NCBI GenBank assembly: GCA_020426485.1 | Contig: JAGQPY010000001.1 | Location: forward strand, 1-42,838 | DNA length: 42,838 nt | Source: Planctomycetaceae bacterium | GTDB lineage: Bacteria; Planctomycetota; Planctomycetia; Planctomycetales; Planctomycetaceae | Direction of reading: 5' to 3' | Part shown: positions 35,822-42,838 of the stretch, one piece after another | Numbering within the stretch: the stretch's first letter is position 1 | Layout: every line of letters starts with the position of its first letter | Position numbers and translations under genes: made by a program | Notes under the pieces: model-generated | What the model was told of the DNA's origin: nothing | The model's input: only the letters and a program-made list of their open reading frames with translations | The model's database searches: none

Positions 35822-36295
35822 GTGGTGAACAGTCATGCAATCGCCGAACTGTCGTCGATCGTCGGGAAAGAAATACCAGCGGAGTATGTCCGGCTGCTCA
35901 CCAACTACCCGCCTTCACTGCAGCATCAGACACGAAGCCAGGACGACCCCGATTTACAGGCGACGGTTTCAGACGTCGAACTTCTGAACAATCAGGAAAT
36001 GCTTGTCGCGATCAACCTGGAAGTTCGACGGGAAGCCCTTGTTGATCCCGCAGGACAGGAACTGGAATGGCCAAATCAGTTCCTCGTCATCGGAGAAACC
36101 GGGACCGGTGATTACTTCTGCATTGATGTGGAAGGTGATGTCACGGGTGTCATTCAGTTCAATCATCAGGCGGTCGAGTTTGAGGTCATCGCAGAGTCTC
36201 TGACAGAGTTCATCGAAATTCTGGAGGAGACATTCGATGAGAATTCATCCCTGACGGACGACGATCTTGATGATGATGAAGACGACCTGTTCTGA
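35822..36295 (+). CDS. SMI1/KNR4 (SUKH)-like protein
   Basis: 157 residues from GTG 35822 (GTG 35825 also possible), 4 bases after the cytochrome fusion gene. The SUKH-type pattern is visible: IPAEYVRLLTNYPPSL near the N-terminus, then FLVIGETGTGDYFCIDVEG (the 'G..g.GD.y.ld' core) and VIAESLTEFIEIL at the end. The C-terminal tail is strongly acidic (DDDLDDDEDD). In other bacteria such proteins serve as immunity proteins of contact-dependent toxins, but no toxin gene is adjacent. Cytoplasmic. Translational coupling to the upstream gene is likely from the spacing. Confidence 0.75.
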   Translation: MVNSHAIAELSSIVGKEIPAEYVRLLTNYPPSLQHQTRSQDDPDLQATVSDVELLNNQEMLVAINLEVRREALVDPAGQELEWPNQFLVIGETGTGDYFCIDVEGDVTGVIQFNHQAVEFEVIAESLTEFIEILEETFDENSSLTDDDLDDDEDDLF

Positions 36296-36387
36296 AACCC
36301 AGTCTTTTCAGGCAGCGATTCGTTCAACAACAGCAACACCAACGACATATCGGGTTGAATCATATCCCCGTGAAACACGGATCAGTC

Positions 36388-36702
36388 ATGAGAACGCCTC
36401 AGAACATCAGAGTCCACAAAGAACGTAGTGTCCTGGAAATCGTTTGGAGTCACGAAGAGGTCTCCATGCTTCCGTTTCAAACATTGCGACAGAATTGCCG
36501 GTGTGCGGCCTGCGTTGACGAATTCACTGGTCGCCAGCTTCTCGATCAGAGTTCTGTCCCATCAACGATCCAGCCGGAGGACGTCAGCCTGGTTGGCAAC
36601 TACGCAATCAAATTTCGGTGGTCGGATGGCCACGACAGTGGGCTGTTTACGTTCTCTCATCTCGGCGATATTGCTGGCCTTCAGAGTCAACAAGCCGACT
36701 GA
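36388..36702 (+). CDS. DUF971 (GBBH-like N-terminal domain) protein
   Basis: 104 residues from ATG 36388; a TTG at 36355 would add 11. The domain pattern is complete: a strand ending VLEIVWSHEE, MLPFQTLRQNCRCAACVDE with three cysteines (37, 39, 42), and YAIKFRWSDGHDSGLFTF at the end. DUF971 domains bind metal through such cysteines; free-standing members are often found beside or fused to Mrp/ApbC-type Fe-S carrier proteins, although none is seen here. Cytoplasmic. Length is typical. Confidence 0.88.
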   Translation: MRTPQNIRVHKERSVLEIVWSHEEVSMLPFQTLRQNCRCAACVDEFTGRQLLDQSSVPSTIQPEDVSLVGNYAIKFRWSDGHDSGLFTFSHLGDIAGLQSQQAD

Positions 36703-37081
36703 CGACCCGCTTCAAAGTGTTTTTCATCAGCGTCCTCAATGGCCCGACTCTGCAAACCGCTCCTCCGCAGACGGGACATCGCTGAGCCCCGTTTTCCACT
36801 TGGTCCGGGACCGAAAAACAGCGACGGCTCGGGGCATCAGGTCCCGCCTTTTTCGCTGGATCGCTCAACAGCCCTGCCGGATCACAGACGGTTTCTGCTG
36901 CGACCGTAAAGATCCGACACAGGATAGATTCCCCGCGGGAGGGAGATTCGCTACGCTCCCCGCTAAACTGCCACAACACCACAAACCTCGCAATCTCCCA
37001 GCCACCATCTTTGTGGGATAACAAGGTGGCGAAAAGTGGGCATGTGCAACGCGGGGGGTTTTATTCAGGAAGGATGTGACA
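36703..37081. other. 379-base region upstream of recA
   Basis: No gene is supported, though the minus strand is open for 125 codons (36647-37024) and an additional minus frame ends near 36743. Short inverted repeats occur around 36930-36965 (GGGAG..CTCCC types). It must contain the recA promoter; I could not identify a LexA-type operator. Confidence 0.45.
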
Positions 37082-38158
37082 ATGGCAAAAGGACGCGGAA
37101 AATCAACGCCGGCTCGGCATGAATCAACTTCGGGCGACCGTGCTCTACTGGACAACGCCGTGGGGCAGATTGAGAAGCTCTTCGGCCAGGGCTCGATCAT
37201 GAAGCTGAACACAGCTTCTGACATCGGCGGGTTCCCCGGAATTTCAACAGGGGCGCTGTCGCTGGACTTGGCACTGGGTGGCCGCGGTTTCCCTCGTGGC
37301 CGAATCATTGAACTGTACGGCCCTGAATCCAGTGGAAAGACGACGCTGGCCCTGCACGCGATTGCCAGCGCGCAGAAGGAAGGCGGGGTTGCCGCATTCA
37401 TTGATGCGGAACACGCGTTGGACCCGTCATGGGCCCGGCGTATTGGAGTCAACCTGGACGAACTGCTCGTTAGTCAGCCTTCCTACGGCGAAGAAGGACT
37501 GCGCATCGCGGAGATGCTGGTTGTTTCGAATGCCGTGGACATCATCGTGATCGATTCGGTTGCCGCCCTGGTGCCGAAAGCTGAACTGGATGGGGAAATC
37601 GGTGATACTCATGTCGGCCTTCAGGCACGAATGATGAGTCAGGCGATGCGAAAGCTGACGGGAGCGATCGCCAAAGCGAAAACAACCGTGATCTTCATCA
37701 ACCAGATTCGCGAGAAGATCGGAGTGATGTTCGGAAGCCCCGAAACAACACCGGGGGGACGGGCACTGAAGTTTTACAGTTCGGCTCGCGTCGAAGTTCG
37801 CCGCGCCAGTTCCATCAAAGACGGCGACAACCAGATTGGCATTCGAATGAAGGCCAAGATCGTCAAGAACAAAGTTGCACCGCCGTTTCAGGTCGCAGAG
37901 TTTGATATGTACAACAGCGGTGGAATCAGTATGGAAGCTGATTTGCTGGATCTGGCAGTGGAAGACAAGATTATCGATCGCAGTGGAAGCTGGTTTAGTT
38001 ACGGCAAAGAAAAACTTGGACAGGGTCGAGATCGAGCCCGTGTTTTTCTGGAAGAAAACCCGGAAATCACTGCGGAAATTCGACAAAAAGTGCTCGAAGC
38101 CCGCGGATTTTCAGCTGCAGAACCCGCCGCTGCGGAAGAAACAACAGCGCCCGAATAG
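37082..38158 (+). CDS. recA: Recombinase RecA
   Basis: 358 residues from ATG 37082, preceded by GGAAGGA; GTG 37076 is less likely. The Walker A motif GPESSGKTT is at residues 80-88, the catalytic FIDAEHALD follows, then the Walker B strand [10 protein letters not shown], the L1/L2 DNA-binding regions ([32 protein letters not shown]) and the [12 protein letters not shown] segment. Length is normal and the C-terminus ends in an Ala/Glu-rich tail. RecA forms filaments on ssDNA, drives homologous recombination and triggers the SOS response. A strong terminator follows, so it is a single-gene transcript or the end of one. Confidence 0.98.
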   Translation: MAKGRGKSTPARHESTSGDRALLDNAVGQIEKLFGQGSIMKLNTASDIGGFPGISTGALSLDLALGGRGFPRGRIIELYGPESSGKTTLALHAIASAQKEGGVAAFIDAEHALDPSWARRIGVNLDELLVSQPSYGEEGLRIAEMLVVSNAVDIIVIDSVAALVPKAELDGEIGDTHVGLQARMMSQAMRKLTGAIAKAKTTVIFINQIREKIGVMFGSPETTPGGRALKFYSSARVEVRRASSIKDGDNQIGIRMKAKIVKNKVAPPFQVAEFDMYNSGGISMEADLLDLAVEDKIIDRSGSWFSYGKEKLGQGRDRARVFLEENPEITAEIRQKVLEARGFSAAEPAAAEETTAPE

Positions 38159-38190
38159 CCTCTGCGGTCCGCAATTCAAATGTTCGTTCC

Positions 38191-38225
38191 CGGAACGCTC
38201 GATTTTCCGTCGGCGTTCCGTTTTT
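38191..38225 (+). terminator. Rho-independent terminator of recA
   Basis: CGGAACGC pairs perfectly with GCGTTCCG around a 14-base loop, followed by five T; 32 bases after the stop. Confidence 0.88.
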
Positions 38226-38515
38226 GCTCGACAGCCCGCACAGACCTTGCCTGGAGGGCAATCGGCGTATGTCCGGCATGCCTTTCCGGAAAGCGAGAAC
38301 GAAATCTGGAAATGGTGTTCGATGCCGTTCAGATATCTCCCGGCGTTCCCGTGTGATATCGTTCGGCGCGTCGGGTTTTTCGGGTGTGGCGGGAAGTGGA
38401 GTTGATCGATAGAAAATCTCCCTTTGAACGATCATTTCACCCGATAAACATCCGGCACAAGGCCACAAGACAGCTCAGTCGCCGGTCACAAGTGGCTTGC
38501 CTGCCCCGGCGTCAG

Positions 38516-38546
38516 GCTGCCGCAACGAGTCCATGAGGGCGGCAGC
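38516..38546 (+). other. 8-bp stem-loop in the alaS leader region
   Basis: GCTGCCGC and GCGGCAGC pair perfectly around 15 bases, 230 bases before the alaS ATG. There is no T-tract. A regulatory role is only a possibility. Confidence 0.4.
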
Positions 38547-38775
38547 TGAATCATGCCGGGCGTTTGGAGCCTGAAACCTTCTTCGAGCAACGGATCAGCT
38601 GGTGGGCTTCGATTTTTTCGAAGAGCAACCGCACCATTCTGGTGACCACTTCAGGGAAACAAGCCACCAACAGGTATCCTCCACTGTTGAGTCATCCATC
38701 CTGACTTCAGCTCAGCTTCTGATTTCAGACACAACACCGTCCTCACGTCAGATACCGAAATTTCGACATCTACAA

Positions 38776-41418
38776 ATGAAAACAAACGAACTTCGCGAAA
38801 AGTATCTTTCGTTCTTCGAATCCAGGGGCTGTGTTCGCCGCCCGAGTGACGTGTTGGTTCCCAAAGACGATCCAACCGTTCTGTTCACGCCGGCGGGCAT
38901 GAATCAGTTCAAAAATGAGTTCATGGGAATCGGCAAGCTGGAATTCACCGCCGCCACGACCTGCCAAAAATGTCTGCGTACCGGAGACATCAGCAACGTA
39001 GGCGTCACAGCCTATCACCACACGTTTTTTGAGATGCTGGGGAATTTCTCGTTTGGGGGCTACTTCAAGCGGGAGGCGATTCACTGGGCCTGGGAATTCC
39101 TGACAGATCCTCAATGGCTGGGGCTGGACAGGAATCGACTGACCGTCAGCGTGTACAAAGGGAAATGGGGATTCGACGAAGAGGCATTCAACATCTGGAA
39201 GGACGAAATCGGGCTTTCCCCGGATCGAATCGCCTGCCTGGAAGAAGATGAGAACTACTGGCCGGCCAGTTCGCCATCCGAAGGTCCGGACGGCGTCTGT
39301 GGGCCATGCAGCGAGATCTTCTTTCATCCTCCCGGAATGGACGGCGACGTCGAAATCTGGAATCTGGTGTTCACGCAGTTCAATCGTGTCGGTCCGCCGC
39401 CCAATAATCTGCGTCCTTTGCCGTCAAAGAATATTGACACCGGAATGGGACTGGAACGCACTGCTGCAGTGCTGCAGGGAGTATTGAGCAACTTCGAAAA
39501 CGACGTCCTGAAGCCACTCTGTCTGGCGGCAGCCGATGTGGTGGGGGTGAAGTACGATTTCAATGCACCATCAGGTCGACCGATTCGACGCATTGCCGAC
39601 CATGTCCGTGCCGCTACGTTTGCGATGCACGAAGGAGTCGTTCCGGACCGGGATAAGGAAAGCTACGTCATTCGACAGTTACTGCGGCGAGCTCTGCTGG
39701 AAGGCTTTCTGCTGGGGCGTCAGGAGCCATTCCTGTACCGAATCGTGCCCGCTGTCATTGATGTCATGAAGGATGCATACCCGGAACTGACAGAAACCGT
39801 TGACAGTGTCCAGAATTCCATGAAGGAGGAAGAAAGTCAGTTTCTGGGAACCATCGAACGCGGACTCAGTCGTTTCAACAAATGCGCGGAAGCCGCAAAG
39901 GCTGCGGGCGGAAAAACGATCAGCGGAGCGGACGCATTTTCCCTGCATACCGAAGACGGTTTTCTGATTGAGCTGACAGAAGCCATCGCCGCTGACCGTG
40001 GTCTGTCCGTGGATATGAAGGACTTCCATGTTCGGATGACTGAACACGAAGATGTCAGTCGAGGCGGAAAAACCATTTCCGTGATGGCTGCAGGCCCTCT
40101 GGATCTGATCCGAAAGGAACATGGAGACACAGAGTTCGTCGGATATGACTCGCTCAGCTGTGACGCCAAAGTTCTGGGCCTGATTGTCGACAAGCAGGCC
40201 GTCAACGCTGTGCCATCGGGCTTCACCGGACCGATTGGCATCATCCTTGATCGAACGCCGTTCTATGGCGAATCCGGTGGCCAGGTCGGTGACTCAGGTC
40301 GGCTGACTTCCGCGACGGTCGAAGTCGAAGTCAGTGACTGTCAAAAGCATCAACAGACCCTGTTCGTCCTGGAAGGCCGCATCAGAAGGGGCCAGATGAG
40401 CGTCGGGGATCAAGTCACGGCTGAAGTCAATGCCGAGAGACGAGCAGGCATCCGCAGGGCCCATTCTGCAACACATATCCTGCACCATGCTCTGCACCAG
40501 ACGATTGGTGACAAGGCAACACAGCGAGGCTCAAAAGTCGAAGACGATACTCTGCGGTTCGACTTTGCTCACAAGCAGGCACTGACTCCGGATGAACTAT
40601 GTCGAGTGGAAGACATCATCAATGAATGTGTCGCCACCGGATCGCCTGTTCGCACGGAACTCCTGCCGATCAAAGAGGCTAAAGAACGCGGCGCAATGGC
40701 ACTGTTCGGTGAAAAGTACCCGGACCATGTCAGAGTTGTCACGATGGGTGACTTCAGCGTCGAACTGTGCGGGGGCACTCACCTGAGTAATACCGGGCAG
40801 GTGGGACTTTGTCGAATCGTTTCCGAAGAACCGGTCGCCAAAGGCGTTCGAAGAATCACGGCGGTCACCGGCCCACGAGCCCTGAGAAAAGGACGCGATG
40901 CCGATGAATTGATCCTGAACCTGCAGAAGATGCTCAAGGCAACTCGGCCGTCTGACCTGCCCGGACGCATCGAGTCGATACAGAACCAGCTTCGCGATCT
41001 CAGCAAACAACTGGCAGAACACCAGAAAGCATCCGTCTCGGACGCAGTCGGAGAAATCGTGGAATCAGCGGAATCAATCGGTGGAGTGAAGCTGATTGCT
41101 CGCCGGCTGGAAAACGCCACACGAGAATCGCTGCGAGACTTTGTTGACCAGCTGCGTGATAAACATGGCCCCGTTGCCGTCGTTCTGGCCGCGAATGTTG
41201 ATGGCAAGGTCGCATTGATCTGCGGTGTGACGAAATCGCTGGTCAAAGAGCGGGGACTCAATGCAGGGCTGGCCGTCAAAGCGGCCGCCGAAGCAGCCGG
41301 CGGCGGTGGCGGTGGTCGCCCCGATATGGCCGAAGCGGGGGCTCGCCTTGTGGAGAACATTGGTCAGGCCATTGAAGCCGGTGCCGAAGTTCTTCGAAAG
41401 CAACTCAGTGGATCCTGA
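38776..41418 (+). CDS. alaS: Alanyl-tRNA synthetase
   Basis: 880 residues from ATG 38776, where the normal AlaRS start ([19 protein letters not shown]) aligns; no clear SD precedes it. The class II catalytic core shows [44 protein letters not shown] (motif 2) and [14 protein letters not shown] (motif 3). The editing domain has HSATH (His563, His567) and CGGTH (Cys665), the four zinc ligands being largely intact. The C-terminal C-Ala domain ends with [14 protein letters not shown]. Length matches the family. It charges tRNA-Ala and hydrolyses mischarged Ser/Gly. An alanine-responsive leader was not detected. A TauE/SafE gene follows 127 bases downstream. Confidence 0.98.
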   Translation: MKTNELREKYLSFFESRGCVRRPSDVLVPKDDPTVLFTPAGMNQFKNEFMGIGKLEFTAATTCQKCLRTGDISNVGVTAYHHTFFEMLGNFSFGGYFKREAIHWAWEFLTDPQWLGLDRNRLTVSVYKGKWGFDEEAFNIWKDEIGLSPDRIACLEEDENYWPASSPSEGPDGVCGPCSEIFFHPPGMDGDVEIWNLVFTQFNRVGPPPNNLRPLPSKNIDTGMGLERTAAVLQGVLSNFENDVLKPLCLAAADVVGVKYDFNAPSGRPIRRIADHVRAATFAMHEGVVPDRDKESYVIRQLLRRALLEGFLLGRQEPFLYRIVPAVIDVMKDAYPELTETVDSVQNSMKEEESQFLGTIERGLSRFNKCAEAAKAAGGKTISGADAFSLHTEDGFLIELTEAIAADRGLSVDMKDFHVRMTEHEDVSRGGKTISVMAAGPLDLIRKEHGDTEFVGYDSLSCDAKVLGLIVDKQAVNAVPSGFTGPIGIILDRTPFYGESGGQVGDSGRLTSATVEVEVSDCQKHQQTLFVLEGRIRRGQMSVGDQVTAEVNAERRAGIRRAHSATHILHHALHQTIGDKATQRGSKVEDDTLRFDFAHKQALTPDELCRVEDIINECVATGSPVRTELLPIKEAKERGAMALFGEKYPDHVRVVTMGDFSVELCGGTHLSNTGQVGLCRIVSEEPVAKGVRRITAVTGPRALRKGRDADELILNLQKMLKATRPSDLPGRIESIQNQLRDLSKQLAEHQKASVSDAVGEIVESAESIGGVKLIARRLENATRESLRDFVDQLRDKHGPVAVVLAANVDGKVALICGVTKSLVKERGLNAGLAVKAAAEAAGGGGGGRPDMAEAGARLVENIGQAIEAGAEVLRKQLSGS

Positions 41419-41545
41419 TCTTCGCCTGCGCTGCAGGAAAACGACGACAGGAAGATCGCATCTGCCTGCAACAGGATATTGCTGATTTGAATGGACTTCC
41501 ACTGCGGAGATCCATCAGCTTTGGCAGTTTCGGCAACCATGTGCC

Positions 41546-42574
41546 ATGACGACCAGCAAAAGTTTGCGTGACGGAGGCTCACTTCGCCCCTTCGTCCTGT
41601 GGCTCGCCTTCTTCTATACGGCGTGGCTGACCCTTGTCGTTGCCGGTGGGTTCTGGCACGTCGTCAGGGCGCACTGGCCCATTGCTCTGTCCATGGCGTT
41701 CGGCTCTTACATCGCCGGTTCCACGCCGATGGGCGGAGGCACCGTGGGATTTCCGGTGCTTGTTCTGCTGTTCGACCTGCCAGGAACTCTGGGAAGGAAT
41801 TTCGGACTGGCAGTACAGTCCATCGGCATGGTCTCAGCCAGCATCTATATCCTGTCCGTCAGGCAGCCGATTGATAAAACGCTCTTGCGTCCTGCCATGT
41901 GGGGCGCAGTCATCGGTACGCCGCTGGGAGCCGCATTCATTGCTCCCATCCTTCCCGATTTGTGGATCAAACTGACATTTGCCGTCGTCTGGGCAAGTTT
42001 TGGAATGATGCACCTGGTCAAGCTGTCGGAACTGGTTTCGGCTTCAGGAATCGGTGAAACGATCAAGGCCCCCAGATGGCTGACCGGATTTCTCACAGGC
42101 ATCATCGGCGGCATCGTCTCGTCAATCACGGGCGTTGGAATCGATATGATGATCTACGCAGTCATGGTCCTGCGATATCGAGCAGACCTGAAGATCGCCA
42201 TTCCAACATCGGTCGTGCTGATGGCCTTCACATCCGTCATCGGAATCTCAACAAATCTTCTGCTGTCGAAGCTTGCCCCTGACGTTTACCATGTCGATGT
42301 GGAGGTGTTCTACAACTGGCTTGCGGCGGCCCCGGTGGTTGCTGTCGGAGCTCCGTTTGGTGCTGTCGTTGTGAGTCTCATCTCAAGAACACCAACACTG
42401 ATCATCGTCTCCGTTCTTTGCATCGTTCAGTACGTCTGGACAATCGTTCATGAGCGTATCGGCGGCAGCGTACTAATCATATCCATCCTTGCCATCGGTT
42501 TGATTAACGCCGCATTCATGGCCCTGTACGATCGCGGACATCCGGGCAATGTTCCACCGGAAGGCAATCATTGA
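41546..42574 (+). CDS. TauE/SafE-family anion permease
   Basis: 342 residues from ATG 41546, with about 8-9 membrane segments. The first family repeat carries GSTPMGGGTVGFPVLVLLF, and the second GIIGGIVSSITGVGIDMMIY, the paired 'G..gG.iG.G' half-motifs typical of TauE/SafE transporters. Family members move sulfite, sulfoacetate or other organosulfonates and related anions across the inner membrane. The substrate cannot be told from sequence, and no sulfur-metabolism gene is adjacent. It lies 127 bases behind alaS on the same strand; a separate promoter is possible. Confidence 0.9.
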   Translation: MTTSKSLRDGGSLRPFVLWLAFFYTAWLTLVVAGGFWHVVRAHWPIALSMAFGSYIAGSTPMGGGTVGFPVLVLLFDLPGTLGRNFGLAVQSIGMVSASIYILSVRQPIDKTLLRPAMWGAVIGTPLGAAFIAPILPDLWIKLTFAVVWASFGMMHLVKLSELVSASGIGETIKAPRWLTGFLTGIIGGIVSSITGVGIDMMIYAVMVLRYRADLKIAIPTSVVLMAFTSVIGISTNLLLSKLAPDVYHVDVEVFYNWLAAAPVVAVGAPFGAVVVSLISRTPTLIIVSVLCIVQYVWTIVHERIGGSVLIISILAIGLINAAFMALYDRGHPGNVPPEGNH

Positions 42575-42589
42575 TGCCAATGACCTGCG

Positions 42590-42832
42590 TCAGGGACGGA
42601 GATCATTGGCCAGCAGATCCGTCGATCTGCGAAACTCGACGGTCAGCGTTGAAGCATTCGGGCCGGCCGACTGCAGAGTTCGGGTGGTCCCAAAGTAATC
42701 CAGTTGAACGTGAACACCGGCTGGGAAGTCCAGAGCCTGACGACACACATAATCGGCCTCCATCGCAGGATCATCAATCATCCGCAGCAGCCGATCCAGA
42801 GACATGGCGGCTCTGGCATGTCGAGGTTTCAT
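42590..42832 (-). CDS. Unrecognised small protein, possibly 5'-truncated by the window edge
   Basis: The frame runs from the stop at 42590 to ATG 42832, 80 residues, and stays open to the window edge, so the true start may lie outside. The N-terminal part is basic and helical (RHARAAMSLDRLLRMIDD), followed by VCRQALDFPAGVHVQLDYFG and a beta-rich end (TLTVEFRRSTDLL). No family recognised. It is convergent with the TauE/SafE gene (15 bases between stops), which fits a real gene end. Confidence 0.5.
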   Translation of the reverse strand: MKPRHARAAMSLDRLLRMIDDPAMEADYVCRQALDFPAGVHVQLDYFGTTRTLQSAGPNASTLTVEFRRSTDLLANDLRP

Positions 42833-42838
42833 TGTGTC

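Larger units (their letters stand above)
38159..38775. other. 617-base region between recA and alaS
   Basis: It contains the recA terminator (38191-38225), an 8-bp stem-loop (38516-38546) and otherwise no supported gene. The long in-frame extension of alaS upstream to 38602 has no SD and is not part of the normal enzyme. Confidence 0.55.

Noticed and set aside
37427-38086. 219-codon minus-strand frame opposite recA
   Set aside because: recA in the plus frame is unmistakable; the antisense has no SD or family.
38602-38775. 58-codon N-terminal extension of AlaRS
   Set aside because: No SD at the upstream start and the extension is outside the conserved enzyme; the internal ATG at 38776 matches the family start.
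40779-41360. 193-codon minus-strand frame opposite alaS
   Set aside because: Shadow of the AlaRS C-terminal domain, Ser/Arg/Pro-rich as expected from antisense of this codon usage.

Overview
The window looks like a chromosomal segment of a planctomycete. The main signs are a PQQ-type beta-propeller protein carrying a WRGP motif, two DUF1573 proteins, a metallophosphatase-like protein fused to a tetraheme cytochrome, a very large glycine-rich secretin, a DUF2079 membrane protein and many short non-coding gaps. Base composition is moderately GC-rich throughout. I see no insertion sequence, phage, CRISPR array, tRNA or rRNA. The assignment rests on recognised families, not on a database search.

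Layout. 1-5.1 kb (minus strand): an exported PQQ-like protein running off the left edge, an unrecognised exported membrane protein, a small secreted Cys/Ser-repeat protein and a YbgC-type thioesterase. 5.6-10.8 kb (plus): a gamma-glutamylcyclotransferase-like protein, then a 1,376-residue secretin closed by a strong terminator. 11.2-16.1 kb: a DUF2079 membrane protein (minus) and a lipase-like lipoprotein (plus). 16.4-23.5 kb (minus): a HAD phosphatase and PlsC-type acyltransferase pair, then GlmM-type mutase, asparagine-synthetase-like ligase without the glutaminase cysteine, radical SAM enzyme and halogenase-like flavoprotein, very closely spaced. 23.6-28.3 kb: a 34-residue basic protein with its own terminator, a DUF1573 protein, a convergent lipoprotein/LpoB-like pair and a small TPR protein. 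28.8-36.7 kb (plus): a polyprenyl-phosphate sugar-phosphate transferase overlapping an O-antigen-ligase-like protein by 4 bp, a second DUF1573 protein, the cytochrome fusion, a SMI1/KNR4-like protein and a DUF971 protein. 37.1-42.8 kb: recA, alaS, a TauE/SafE transporter and the end of an unrecognised gene.

How the genes work together. Envelope functions dominate: secretin, surface polysaccharide synthesis, lipoproteins, phospholipid acyltransfer, GlmM (amino-sugar supply) and an LpoB-like protein. recA and alaS are housekeeping genes. The most unusual unit is the GlmM / Asn-synthetase-like / radical SAM / flavoprotein run at 16.4-21.7 kb. Its last three genes have the composition of a small biosynthetic or RNA-modification pathway whose product I cannot name. 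A 33-codon open frame between the radical SAM and flavoprotein genes, and the 34-residue basic protein at 23.6 kb, are two small-gene candidates that automated annotation could easily miss.
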